Positions 1 through 11,400 of a stretch of 64,000 nt of DNA are shown here, one piece after another. Each line of letters begins with the position of its first letter. Positions within the stretch are counted from its first letter, which is position 1. A program made the position numbers and the translations under genes. The DNA is from Saccharopolyspora indica (GTDB lineage Bacteria; Actinomycetota; Actinomycetes; Mycobacteriales; Pseudonocardiaceae). The notes beneath the pieces were generated by a model, which searched no databases, was not told the DNA's origin, and saw only the letters and a program-made list of their open reading frames with translations. The DNA lies in the NCBI RefSeq assembly GCF_027853965.1, contig NZ_JAQGLB010000009.1, forward strand, positions 62,001 through 126,000, given 5' to 3'.

Positions 1-148
1 AGCTGCACGGCGCAGCGATGAGGGGTGTGCTGACCGACGATCGATCCCAGAGCACCCATGCGGCAGAAAGGACTGGTGAAATTGCGCCATCCACGCACCG
101 GCTGCCTGGTCGAACGTCGAAGGCAGCTCGCGTGTGAATGCGGTACGC

Positions 149-221
149 GCCCCCAGCAGGACTCGAACCTGCGACCTAAGGATTAGAAGTCCTTTGCTCT
201 ATCCAGCTGAGCTATGGGGGC
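149..221 (-). tRNA. tRNA-Arg (anticodon TCT)
   Basis: The minus strand folds into a complete cloverleaf of 73 bases. The acceptor arms are GCCCCCA and TGGGGGC, and the anticodon stem AAGGA/TCCTT closes the loop CTTCTAA, giving anticodon TCT. The T arm carries GGTTCGAGTCC. No CCA is encoded. It decodes AGA, and AGG by wobble, both rare codons in such high-GC DNA. Confidence 0.95.
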
Positions 222-358
222 ATGCTCGGTGAGCGGCAAGCATGGAGGATAGCGGTACCCGGATGCCGCTGTGGCATCGACGCCGCACCGTTGCCGAGCC
301 GTGGCCGAACGGCAAGCTGATCGACAGCCGAGCTCGTAACGACCAGCGTCGTCGCTGG

Positions 359-889
359 TCAGGCTGGTGGTAACCGGCGCAGCGCCGCGGTGGTGAGACC
401 GAACAGGTGGTCGGCGGTGTCCGCGGCGGAGGCATCCCGCAGGGTCAGCGCGGTCAGCAGCGAGCGGTCCGGTCCGAGCGAGGTGGCCGCCGTGCAGGTC
501 TGGTGCGCGTCGACCAGCTCGCAGTGCAGCCAGGCCGGGCGGCCCTCGACGTCCACCGCCGCACCTCCCGGCTGGCGCGCGGTCACCGCCTCCACCGGGT
601 CGTAGAAGCCCGCCGCCGCGGCGTTGGCCGGACCGCTGGTCAGCGGGTGGGTGCACGCGCCAGGAACCGGCTGGTCCAGGTGCGGAGGTCCCGCCGGGCC
701 GCCGAACGCCGCCAGGTCCTCGGGCGCCAGCAGGGCGCACGGGTCGATCCCGGGCGGAGCGCTTCCGGAGGTCGTCGGCTCGTCGCGGAACCCGGCGGCC
801 GGCACCGGCTCGCCCGTCACCGGTTCGGCGCAGGCGGTGAACAGCAGCAGCATCGGCACCATGAGCGCACAGCGACGGACTACGGTCAC
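359..889 (-). CDS. Putative secreted lipoprotein, DUF3558-like
   Basis: A 176-residue protein with an N-terminal signal peptide (basic VTVVRR, hydrophobic MVPMLLL, lipobox LFTAC), so it is predicted to be lipidated on the outer face of the membrane. After the lipobox comes a Pro/Gly-rich linker and then DPCALLAPEDLAAFG, which resembles the start of the DUF3558 family of actinobacterial lipoproteins. Four cysteines follow, which could form disulfides. The GTG at 889 was chosen because a -10-like TACGGT sits six bases upstream, as expected for a leaderless mRNA. An upstream ATG at 988 would overlap the divergent gene. Function is unknown; family assignment is moderate. Confidence 0.7.
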   Translation of the reverse strand: MTVVRRCALMVPMLLLFTACAEPVTGEPVPAAGFRDEPTTSGSAPPGIDPCALLAPEDLAAFGGPAGPPHLDQPVPGACTHPLTSGPANAAAAGFYDPVEAVTARQPGGAAVDVEGRPAWLHCELVDAHQTCTAATSLGPDRSLLTALTLRDASAADTADHLFGLTTAALRRLPPA

Positions 890-981
890 GGCGTAACCGT
901 AGCGCCCGCCGCGACCGGAGATCATCCGTCGCCCGGCGGCCTGCGGGCCGGGCGTTTCAAATAGGCGGTTACGCTCGGTTT
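890..981. promoter_or_regulatory. Divergent promoter region with two leaderless-type starts
   Basis: Between the lipoprotein GTG (889, minus) and the CopD-CtaG GTG (982, plus) each start has a -10-like hexamer six bases upstream: TACGGT at 901-896 on the minus strand and TACGCT at 970-975 on the plus strand. No clear Shine-Dalgarno sequence precedes either. Leaderless transcription is common in actinobacteria; here it is inferred from spacing only. Confidence 0.45.
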
Positions 982-3012
982 GTGCCATCCGAGACCGCTC
1001 TGGAAAAAGAACCGGAACGGCGCGGTTCGTCGAGCTCAGTGGGCGTGCTGATCGTCACCGCCGTCGTGCTCGCGGCCGTCGTCGCCGCCGCGCTCACCGC
1101 CCTCTCCGCAGGAGCTTCTTACGCCTTGCTGGGCCTGCCGGATCCGGGGCCGGTCACGCAGTACGGGCTGCCGGTGATCCGGGTGATCACCGAATCCGGC
1201 GCGGTCGTGTGCATCGGGGCGCTGCTGCTGGCCGCCTTCGGCATCCCCGCGCAGCCCTCGCGCGCGCTGGCCGCGGACGGCTACGCCGCGGTCCGCACGG
1301 CGGGCTGGGCGGCCGCCGTGTGGTGCGTGGGCGCGGTCCTGATGGTGCCGTTCATCGCCGCGGACGCCACCGGCCGCCCGGTGGGGGACGTGCTCGACAC
1401 CGAGGTCCTGTTCGGGCTGATCGACGCGCTGGAGCAGGCCAAGGCGTGGCTGCTGACCGCGGTGATCGCGTTCGCGGTCGTGCTGGCCTGCCGGGTCGTG
1501 CTGTCCTGGGGCTGGACGGTCGTCACCTTCGGGCTGAGCCTGCTGGCCCTGTTCCCGGTGATCGCCACCGGCCACTCCGCCAGCGGTGGTTCGCACGACG
1601 TCGCCACCAACAGCCTGCTGCTCCACCTCTTCGGCGCGGCGCTGTGGGTCGGCGGCCTGGTGGCGCTGGTGGCGCACGCCGCCCGCCGCGGTGCGCACCT
1701 GCCGGTGGTCGCGCGGCGCTACTCGCTGATCGCGCTGGTGTGCTGGGTGGCGATGGCGCTGTCCGGGGTGATCAACGCGTTCGTGCGGATGACTCCGGAG
1801 CAGCTGTTCACCACCGACTACGGCCTGCTGATGCTGCTCAAGATCGCCGCGCTGGTGGTGCTCGGCGTGTTCGGCTTCTTCCAGCGGCGCAGCGCGGTGC
1901 AGCACATCGAGGAGAAGACCGGCGTGGCCGCGCTGCTGCGGCTCGGCGCGGTCGAGGCCCTGGTCATGTTCGCCACGATCGGCATCGGTGTCGCGCTCGG
2001 GCGCACCCCGCCGCCGGACGGCGTCGTGCGGGGCGTGCCGGACCGGACCGAGCTGCTGATCGGCTACCCGCTGCCGGAACCGCCGACCGCGTTCCGGTTG
2101 ATGTTCGACTGGCGGTTCGACCTGGTCTACGGCACCCTCGCGCTCGCCATGGCCGCGCTCTACCTGGTCGGCGTGCGCAGGTTGCGCAAGCGCGGCGACA
2201 GCTGGCCGGTCGGGCGCACCATCGCCTGGCTGTGCGGCTGCGCGACGCTGCTGGTGGCCACCTCCTCCGGCATCGGCAAGTACGCGCCCGCGGTGTTCAG
2301 CGTGCACATGGGCCAGCACATGCTGCTGTCCATGCTGGCCCCGGTGTTCCTGGTGCTGGCGGGCCCGACGTCGCTGGCGCTGCGGGTGTTCAAGCCCGCG
2401 GGCAAGGAGCAGCCGCCGGGACCGCGCGAGTGGCTGCTGGCCTTCGTGCACTCGCCGGTGACGCGCGTGCTGACCAACCCGATCGTCGCGCTGGTGCTGT
2501 TCGTGGGCTCGTTCTACGCGCTGTACTTCACCGGCCTGTTCGAAGCGGCGCTGACGCAGCACTGGGCGCACCTGGCGATGAACGCGCACTTCCTGCTGGT
2601 CGGCTACATCTTCTACTGGCCGGTGATCGGCGTCGACCCGGCGCCGCGGCAGCTGCCGCCGATGGGCAAGGTCGGGCTGGTCTTCGCGTCCATGCCGTTC
2701 CACGCCTTCTTCGGCATCGCGCTGATGATGTCCTCGACGGTGATCGGCGGCGACTTCTACCGCGGCCTCGACCTGCCGTGGAGCACCGACCTGCTCGCCG
2801 ACCAGCGGCTGGGCGGCGGTCTGGCGTGGGCTTCCGGCGAGGTTCCGCTGGTGGTGGTGATGCTCGCGCTGCTGATCCAGTGGTCGCGGGCGGACAACCG
2901 CGCGGCGCGCAGGATCGACCGGAAGGCCGATGCGGACGGGGACGCGGATCTGAACGCGTACAACGAGATGCTCAAGCAACTCGCCGACAAGGACAACCAG
3001 CGGAGTAGCTGA
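982..3012 (+). CDS. CopD/CtaG fusion membrane protein (copper handling, cytochrome oxidase assembly)
   Basis: A 676-residue polytopic membrane protein. Residues about 20-340 hold hydrophobic segments typical of the CopD copper-resistance family, with a His-containing stretch SLLLHLFGAALWVGG. Residues about 380-640 match the CtaG (caa3_CtaG) family, with conserved histidine-rich helices such as VHMGQHMLLSMLAPVF, HWAHLAMNAHFLLVGY and MPFHAFFGI. CtaG proteins help deliver copper to cytochrome c oxidase, and the CopD half is thought to move copper across the membrane. The fusion is usual in actinobacteria. The C-terminus is charged and likely cytoplasmic. GTG start with TACGCT six bases upstream suggests a leaderless message. 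Confidence 0.85.
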   Translation: MPSETALEKEPERRGSSSSVGVLIVTAVVLAAVVAAALTALSAGASYALLGLPDPGPVTQYGLPVIRVITESGAVVCIGALLLAAFGIPAQPSRALAADGYAAVRTAGWAAAVWCVGAVLMVPFIAADATGRPVGDVLDTEVLFGLIDALEQAKAWLLTAVIAFAVVLACRVVLSWGWTVVTFGLSLLALFPVIATGHSASGGSHDVATNSLLLHLFGAALWVGGLVALVAHAARRGAHLPVVARRYSLIALVCWVAMALSGVINAFVRMTPEQLFTTDYGLLMLLKIAALVVLGVFGFFQRRSAVQHIEEKTGVAALLRLGAVEALVMFATIGIGVALGRTPPPDGVVRGVPDRTELLIGYPLPEPPTAFRLMFDWRFDLVYGTLALAMAALYLVGVRRLRKRGDSWPVGRTIAWLCGCATLLVATSSGIGKYAPAVFSVHMGQHMLLSMLAPVFLVLAGPTSLALRVFKPAGKEQPPGPREWLLAFVHSPVTRVLTNPIVALVLFVGSFYALYFTGLFEAALTQHWAHLAMNAHFLLVGYIFYWPVIGVDPAPRQLPPMGKVGLVFASMPFHAFFGIALMMSSTVIGGDFYRGLDLPWSTDLLADQRLGGGLAWASGEVPLVVVMLALLIQWSRADNRAARRIDRKADADGDADLNAYNEMLKQLADKDNQRSS

Positions 3013-3164
3013 CCTGGCCGATCGGCCGGAATCTGCACGGAGGGTGCTAATTCCGTCGCGCTGAGTGGTGATCGTCCGGCAGTCTTGGGACGTGGCCGCG
3101 GATCGGCCGCGAATTCCCGAGGCAGCAGTGCCGGACGAGCGCTGCGCGGAAAGGGGCGACGGAG

Positions 3165-3563
3165 ATGTACGAGACCCAGGTGACCGTGGTGGGCTACGTC
3201 ATCACGGAACCGGTGGAGCGCGAGATCGCGGGCGGCCACCGGCTGGTCAGCTTCCGGGTGGTGGCCACCTCGCGCCGGTTCGACCAGGCGACCGGCCAGT
3301 GGGTCGACGGCGACCGCTTCCTCACCACGGTGAACTGCTGGAAGCGGCTCGCCGACGGAGTGGCGGGCGGGCTGGCCAAGGGCGATCCGGTGGTGGTGAC
3401 CGGCCGGTTGCGCACCCGTGAGTACGAGTCCGGCGGGCAGTGGCGCACGGTGGTCGAGATGGACGCGACCGCAGCCGGCGTCGACCTGGCACGCGCCTCA
3501 CCGCCCGCTCGCGCCGAAGGGTGGGCGCTGGCACCCGCGGGCGCTGCACCACCTGGCGGTTGA
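3165..3563 (+). CDS. ssb: Single-stranded DNA-binding protein (second, SsbB-type paralogue)
   Basis: A 132-residue protein with one OB-fold domain (residues about 1-110): YETQVTVVGYV, then VSFRVVATSRRFD and VNCWKRLADGV, the usual SSB strands. It lacks the acidic DDIPF-type tail that recruits partner proteins; the C-terminus is Pro/Ala/Gly-rich. It is therefore probably the accessory actinobacterial SSB, as next to ettA in M. tuberculosis (Rv2478c), and not the main replication SSB. AAAGGGGC lies eight bases before the ATG. A dispersed repeat element separates it from ettA. Confidence 0.85.
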   Translation: MYETQVTVVGYVITEPVEREIAGGHRLVSFRVVATSRRFDQATGQWVDGDRFLTTVNCWKRLADGVAGGLAKGDPVVVTGRLRTREYESGGQWRTVVEMDATAAGVDLARASPPARAEGWALAPAGAAPPGG

Positions 3564-3634
3564 CCGCTGTTGTCCAGCAGGGATGACGACGAGGAGGAGG
3601 TGATGAGCGACTTCGGGAGCGACGGGTCGCATCT

Positions 3635-3740
3635 CAACCGCACCTCAGGGGACCGTGACGCAACTCAGCCACAAGAAACCTCGAAACGGCAGACGATCAC
3701 GGCACGCGACCACCTGTGTGAATCGCGGAGAGGCGGGACA
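3635..3740 (+). repeat. Dispersed 106-base intergenic repeat, copy A
   Basis: First of four copies in the window. The left block contains CCGCACCTCAGGGGACCGTG followed by GCCACAAGAAACC; the right block contains ACCACC, a short variable gap and TGTGAATCGCGGAGAGGCGG. The middle varies. It lies between ssb and ettA in the same orientation as ettA, ending 60 bases before its start codon. The other copies are at 15966-16072 (minus), 46553-46660 and 46710-46815. Confidence 0.85.
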
Positions 3741-3800
3741 GCGAGGCGGGACAGGGACCGCGTGCGCGGGCTGACACGGGGCGCAACTACGATTCGGGGT

Positions 3801-5474
<1,674 letters not shown>

Positions 5475-5486
5475 AACGGAGGCGCC

Positions 5487-8264
5487 TTGGCGAGCGTGTC
5501 CGGACCACCCAACTCAGGCTCGGCGCAAGGACTCCTCGAACCCGCGCACCAGATGCGGTGGAGGGTCCCCGAGCTCGCGTTGGTGCTCAGTGATCGCGCT
5601 GTCGCGCTCGCCAGGCGCGCCGGTGACCAGGCGGCGAGGCTGCGCGCTGAAGCGCTCGCCCTGTTCGCCTCGAACCGGTTGGGGCGAGGTGTCCCGGCCA
5701 CCGGCCGGGCCCTCGCCGCGGTCCGCGACGCGGAGTCGGCGGGTGACGCCGAGGTGACGGCCGAGCTGCGGGTCGAGCTGGCGTGGTGCGCGTGCGCCGC
5801 GGGCAGCCCGGAGGTCGCGGCCCGGATCCTGCGGCCGGTGCTGGAGCAGGAGCGGATCGAACCGTCGCTGCGCGCGCACGCGCTGCTGGCGCTGGCCGCC
5901 TCGATGCCCGTGCACCAGCAGGACGGTTCGCGGACCGAGGCGCTGGACGAGGCGGAGCGGCTGTACGGCGCGGGGGAGGGCAACCGGGACATCGCCCGGC
6001 TGCTGCAAGCCCGCGTCTGCGCGGCCCGCGCTGGGCACCACCGCCGGCTGGGCGAGTTCGCCGAGGCGACGGAGGCCGCCGACGCGGGGCTGGACCAGCT
6101 CCACCAGCTCGGCGACCCGGCGGCCGACAGCGGTGAGATCCGGACCCGGCTGGTGCTGGAACGGGTGCAGTCGCTGCTCGAGCTCGGTCACCGGCCGGAG
6201 GCGGTCACGGCCGCCGAGAAGGTGCTCGCCGAGCCGGTGCGCGCTGCTGCGGCCGGTCCGGTCGGTTGGCTCGGGTTAGCCCTGGCCACCCGGGTGCACC
6301 TGCCCAACGGCGACCACGCGGCGGCGCTGCGGGTGCTCGGCGACACGGCGGCCATCTCCGAGCGGCACAAGCTCGACGGCCTGCTCGCCGAAGCGCTCAA
6401 CACCCTGTCCCAGGTGCACGAACGCGGCTCGGAGTTCCCCGATGCGCTGCGGGCGCTGCGCGGTGCGTACGCGGCGGACCGGCGCTGGCGCGCTGCGGTG
6501 CACCACGCGCGAGTCCGGTTGCTCGCCGAGTACCCGGAGCTCAGCAAGTGCGTGGACGTGCCCCGGCAGTCGAGGGGAACCGGGTCAGCCGAATCCGGCC
6601 CGTCGAACGCTCCCCGGCCGGGCCCGCGGCCCGGGAACCCGGCGGAGCAGTTCCCGGAGGCGGACGAGCAGGCGAGCGGAGCTCCGCCTGTGCTGGCGCA
6701 GCCGCTCGAAGCACGGCCTGCCGAGCCAGGGCCGTTCGAATCCGAACTGCGGATCAGCTTCCCCGAGACCGAACGGCTCGAAGTCCGATCCGACGAGATC
6801 TCCAGCCCCGAACCCGCCGTTGCGGAGGTTCCGGGCGCCGAGTTCGGCCCCATCGAGGTGCCGAGCGGCGATGCGAAGACCGGCGAGGTCGGCAACGCTG
6901 AACCCAGCGCGGTCGAGGCCCGGAGCGCCGAGCCCGGTGCTTCCCGCGTTCCGAGCGCTGAAACCTCCGTGGTCGCGGCCACAGGTGCCGGAGGTGCTTC
7001 GGCCGAGGTTCGGAGCAGCGAGGACTCCGCAGACCAGGAGGCGGCCGACCCCGTCCCGAGCACGCCGTCCGGCGCGGTGGACCAGGAGACGGAGCTGCTG
7101 CCCCGGCCCCGGCCGGAGTCCGATGACGCCGCGGACGCAGCTCGCCTGTTGATGGAATCGCTCACCAACCGGGCCGCTGAGCTGCGCGAAGAGCGCCGCC
7201 ACCGGCAGGAGGAGGCGAGCGGACCGCGAACACCGGACGAGCCGACGATGCTGCTCGACCCGGCGCTGTTCGAGGATCTGATGGCCAGCGCGCACCGCCG
7301 CCGCGCGGAGCAGCAGCCGGTCACCGCCGACGCCCCCGACCAGCACCACGAGCAGGCTGAGGGCAACGGGCGATCGGACTGGTGGCCCACGGAGCTCTTG
7401 GACCAGCCCTCCAGCGCGGAGGACACCTTTCCCGACCTGCCCGCCACGCCGCCGGAGCCGTCGCTCGACTGGCAGATCGATGCCGAACCGGACAACGCGG
7501 TCGACCCGGAACCCCCGAACGCGGCGGCCGCCCTGCTCCCGGAACCGCTCGGCGCGGACCTGCCCGCCGAGACCACCACGATCCTGCCGGTGATCGCCCC
7601 GGAGCAGCGGCCAGCGGTGCCGCGCCACGGTGCACCGGAACCGGCCGCCGCCGAAGCGCCGGAAGACGACCAGCGCGGCGAGGCCGAACCGGCCGGGAGC
7701 AGCGCGGACGAGGAGTCGAGCCGCGGTGGGCGGCGGTCGCGCGGCCGGTCGCTGGCCGAGATCAGGGCGAGCCTCCAGCTGCCCGAGCAGCCCCGCGGCG
7801 GCCGTCGCCGGGCCCGCCACGCCGAGCCGGACGAACCGGCGCCCGCCGCGGAGGCGGTCGCCCGGCACCGCCAGCCGGAGCAGGCCGCCGAAGCCACCCA
7901 CCCGGAGCTGCCCACCGCTGCCCCGGAGCCCCCGCTGGCGGAGCTCCCGGCCGAGGACACCCATCCGAACCTGCCGGTGGCCGAGCCGGAGCCTCCGGTG
8001 GATTCCGGGGTGCCGGAGAAGGCCGGCCTCGCCGAGCTGCTCACCGAGGCGCTGCTGGCCTACGAGAGCGGCCGCCGCGACGAGGCGGAGGCCGGGACGG
8101 CCCGCGCCGGTCGGCACAGCGAACCGCATGTGTCCGGGATCACCGAGCCCTCCAGAGTCTCCCGGAGCTCGTTCCAGTCCACATCGGACGATCGTGGAGC
8201 GGGTGCGGTGGCGCGGCACCGGCGGCCTGGATTCGACGCTGCGGCGACGGATCCGCTGTTCTGA
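5487..8264 (+). CDS. TPR protein with a long disordered acidic/proline-rich C-terminus
   Basis: A 925-residue protein. Residues about 20-350 are Ala/Leu-rich helical pairs of tetratricopeptide type (for example LSDRAVALARRAGDQAARLR and LLQARVCAARAGHHRRLGEF). Residues about 365-925 are low complexity, rich in Glu, Pro, Ala and Ser, with loose repeats of the form EVPSAE/EARSAEP, and are probably disordered. Short islands such as RSRGRSLAEIRASLQL and GLAELLTEALLAYESGRR may be binding motifs or helices. The TTG start has GGAGG five bases upstream and follows ettA by 12 bases, so it is probably co-transcribed. It sits between ettA and gdh, where I recall no gene in M. tuberculosis. Function unknown; a scaffold is a guess. 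Confidence 0.7.
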   Translation: MASVSGPPNSGSAQGLLEPAHQMRWRVPELALVLSDRAVALARRAGDQAARLRAEALALFASNRLGRGVPATGRALAAVRDAESAGDAEVTAELRVELAWCACAAGSPEVAARILRPVLEQERIEPSLRAHALLALAASMPVHQQDGSRTEALDEAERLYGAGEGNRDIARLLQARVCAARAGHHRRLGEFAEATEAADAGLDQLHQLGDPAADSGEIRTRLVLERVQSLLELGHRPEAVTAAEKVLAEPVRAAAAGPVGWLGLALATRVHLPNGDHAAALRVLGDTAAISERHKLDGLLAEALNTLSQVHERGSEFPDALRALRGAYAADRRWRAAVHHARVRLLAEYPELSKCVDVPRQSRGTGSAESGPSNAPRPGPRPGNPAEQFPEADEQASGAPPVLAQPLEARPAEPGPFESELRISFPETERLEVRSDEISSPEPAVAEVPGAEFGPIEVPSGDAKTGEVGNAEPSAVEARSAEPGASRVPSAETSVVAATGAGGASAEVRSSEDSADQEAADPVPSTPSGAVDQETELLPRPRPESDDAADAARLLMESLTNRAAELREERRHRQEEASGPRTPDEPTMLLDPALFEDLMASAHRRRAEQQPVTADAPDQHHEQAEGNGRSDWWPTELLDQPSSAEDTFPDLPATPPEPSLDWQIDAEPDNAVDPEPPNAAAALLPEPLGADLPAETTTILPVIAPEQRPAVPRHGAPEPAAAEAPEDDQRGEAEPAGSSADEESSRGGRRSRGRSLAEIRASLQLPEQPRGGRRRARHAEPDEPAPAAEAVARHRQPEQAAEATHPELPTAAPEPPLAELPAEDTHPNLPVAEPEPPVDSGVPEKAGLAELLTEALLAYESGRRDEAEAGTARAGRHSEPHVSGITEPSRVSRSSFQSTSDDRGAGAVARHRRPGFDAAATDPLF

Positions 8265-8404
8265 AACGTCCAGGTCATCGATCATTGTGCCGCTTTTCAC
8301 GCGCAAGACCGCCGTGCTGCCCTCCAGCCGTGGCGGGAACTGGCAGTCTTATGGTGGAACCTGTGGGCACAAAGAGGTGCCGTCAAGCGTGGAGCTGCCT
8401 GAAG

Positions 8405-11400
8405 ATGACCTCGAATCCCGGACAGTTGAAGACCGGACGACCGCAGACCGATGGGGAAGACTCGGCTGGGGAGCGATCCGGGAACCCCGAAATCGTCAAG
8501 AGCCGCCTGCTCGACAGAGCGGCGGAGAACGCGCCGGAGCTGGCTGAGCTGTTGCGCGCCTACTACCGGCACGTCCCCGCCGAGGAGTTCGTCGACGACG
8601 AGCCCGCCGACCTGGTCGGAGCGCTGCGCTCGCACCACGAGCTGGCCGCCACGCGGGTCGCCGGCCGGCCGCTGGTGCAGATCTTCAACCCGGAGCGGGC
8701 CACCGACGGCTGGCAGAGCCCGGCCACGGTGGTGCAGATCGTGACCGACGATTCGCCCTACCTGGTCGATTCGGTGATCGCCGAGCTCGGCCGCGACGGT
8801 GCTGCGGTGCAGCGCATCATCCACCCGATCATCGCGGTGCGCCGCGACGTCGCGGGCGAGCTGCTGGAGGTGCTGCCCGGGGCCGACCCGGCCGCGCCGC
8901 CCGCCGACGCGCTGGTCGAGAGCTGGATGTTCGTCGAGGTGGACCGGGTCACCGACGCGGAGCGGCTGGAGGCCATCAGCCACGGCTTGACCGACGTGCT
9001 CAACGACGTGCGCGAGGTCGTCGAGGACACCGAGCGGATGCACGCCGCGGCCCGCGCGCTGGCCGGTGAGCTGGAGCAGAACCCGCCGCCGCTGTCGGCA
9101 GCGGAGGTCCACGACGGCGCCGGGCTGCTGCGCTGGCTGGCCGACGGGCACTTCACCTTCCTCGGATACCGCCACTACGAGCTGGTCGACGACGGCTCCG
9201 AACCGGCGCTGCAGGCCGTGCTGGCCTCCGGCCTCGGCGTGCTGCGCGGCGACAGCGTCGCGGCCCGCAGCCTCGCGACTTGGCCGGATGCGCGCACCAG
9301 CGCGATGTCGCCGGAGCTGCTGGTGCTGACCCAGGCCAGCGAACCGTCCACAGTGCACCGTCCGGTGCACCCGTTCTACGTCGGGGTCAAGACCTTCGAC
9401 GAATCGGGAGCGGTGACCGGCGAGCACCGCTTCCTGGGCCTGTTCACCACCACGGCGCTGCACGAGAACGTGCTGGACATCCCGTTCATCGAGCGCCGGG
9501 TGCGCGATGTCATCCACAGCGCGGGATTCCCGATGGAGTCCTACTCCGGCCAGCGGATGCTGGAGGAGATCCAGAACTACCCGCGCGCCGAGCTGTTCTC
9601 CACCGACCCGGAGACGCTGCAGGAGACCATCACCGGCGTGCTGGCGCTGGCCGAGCGCCGCAAGCTCAAGCCGTTCCTGCGCCGCGACCCCTACGGCCGC
9701 TTCTACTCGGTCCTGGTGTACCTGCCGCGCGACCGCTACACGACGAGCTCGCGGCTGGCCATGCAGGAGGTGCTGCTGGCCGAGCTGGGCGGCACCGGCC
9801 TGGAGTACAGCACGCGGGTCGGTGAGTCCGCGCTGGCCCGGGTCGCCTTCGTGGTGCACACCGACCCGGAGAACCAGGTCGAGCCGGACCTGGGGCGCAT
9901 CCAGCGGCGGCTGGACGAGGCCATCCACACCTGGGACGACCAGATGGTGGAGGAGGTCGACGCCGAGCAGTCCGGCCCCAGCCGCGACGGGCACGTGGCC
10001 CGCAGCCTGTCGGAGGCCATGAGCCAGCTCGGCCAGCGCTACGCGGCGAGCTTCCCGGAGGCCTACAAGGAGGACTTCACCGCCGCCGAGGGCCTTGCCG
10101 ACCTGCGGCGACTGGAGTCGCTGTCCGGCCCCGACGACCTGAAGATGTCGTTCTACGCGCCGCGCGACTCCAGCGGCGGGCAGCGCCGGTTCAAGATCTA
10201 CGTCGGCGGCCGGGTCACCCTGTCCCGCGTGCTGCCGGTGCTGCAGAGCATGGGCGTCGAGGTCGTCGACGAGCGCCCGTACGAGATCTCGCTGGACGGC
10301 GCCGACCAGCAGCACTGGATCTACGACTTCGGCCTGCGGCTGGACTCCGAGCTGCTGGACAGGGTGGATTCGAGCCTGCTGGACACGCTGCGCGAGCGCT
10401 TCGAGGAGGCCTTCCGCGCCACCTGGCTCGGCGCCGCCGAGGTCGACCGGTTCAACGCGCTGGTGCTGCGCGCCGGGCTGAACTGGCGCCAGGCGTCGGT
10501 GCTGCGCGCCTACGCCAAGTACCTGCGGCAGGTCGGCATCGCCTACAGCCAGGACTACATCGAGGACGCGATCCTCGCGCACCGCACCACCACGACCACG
10601 CTGGTCCGGCTGTTCGAGGCGCGCTTCGACCCGGCGCTGGAGGCCGCGGACCGGGCGGCCCGCGAAGCCGACCTGGTGGACGAGGTCGGCAAGCTGATCG
10701 ACGAGGTGACCAGCCTCGACGCGGACAAGATCCTGCGCAGCTACCTGAGCCTGATCCGGGCCACGCTGCGCACCAACTTCTTCTCCGCCGATCCGGACCA
10801 GCAGCGCCCCTACCTGGCGTTCAAGCTGGAGCCCAAGGAGATCCCCGGGCTGCCCGAGCCGCGCCCGCAGTTCGAGATCTTCGTGTACTCGCCGTGGGTG
10901 GAAGGCGTGCACCTGCGCTACGGCTCGGTGGCCCGCGGCGGGCTGCGCTGGTCGGACCGCCGGGAGGACTTCCGCACCGAGATCCTGGGCCTGGTCAAGG
11001 CGCAGGCGGTGAAGAACGCGGTGATCGTGCCGGTCGGCGCGAAGGGCGGGTTCGTGGTCAAGCGGCCGCCGTCGCCCACCGGTGACCCGGCCGCCGACCG
11101 CAAGGCGACGCTGGACGAGGGCATCGCCTGCTACCGGATGTTCATCTCCGGGCTGCTGGACCTGACCGACAACCTGGTCGGCGGTGCGGTCGCCCCGCCG
11201 CAGGACGTGGTGCGCCACGACGGCGACGACAGCTACCTGGTGGTGGCCGCGGACAAGGGCACCGCGACGTTCTCCGACATCGCCAACGACGTGGCCAAGT
11301 CCTACGGCTTCTGGCTCGGCGACGCCTTCGCCTCGGGCGGTTCGGTCGGCTACGACCACAAGGCGATGGGCATCACCGCCAAGGGCGCGTGGGAGAGCGT

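Noticed and set aside
1036-2979. 647-residue His/Arg/Gln-rich minus-strand frame
   Set aside because: Shadow of the CopD-CtaG membrane protein gene.
6585-7020. Antisense frame resembling pentapeptide repeats
   Set aside because: The pattern arises from the repeated Glu/Ala/Pro codons of the TPR protein tail; no start signal supports it.
7382-8404. N-terminal extension of gdh by 341 codons
   Set aside because: It overlaps the TPR gene in another frame, is Arg/Pro/Gly-rich and lacks family similarity.
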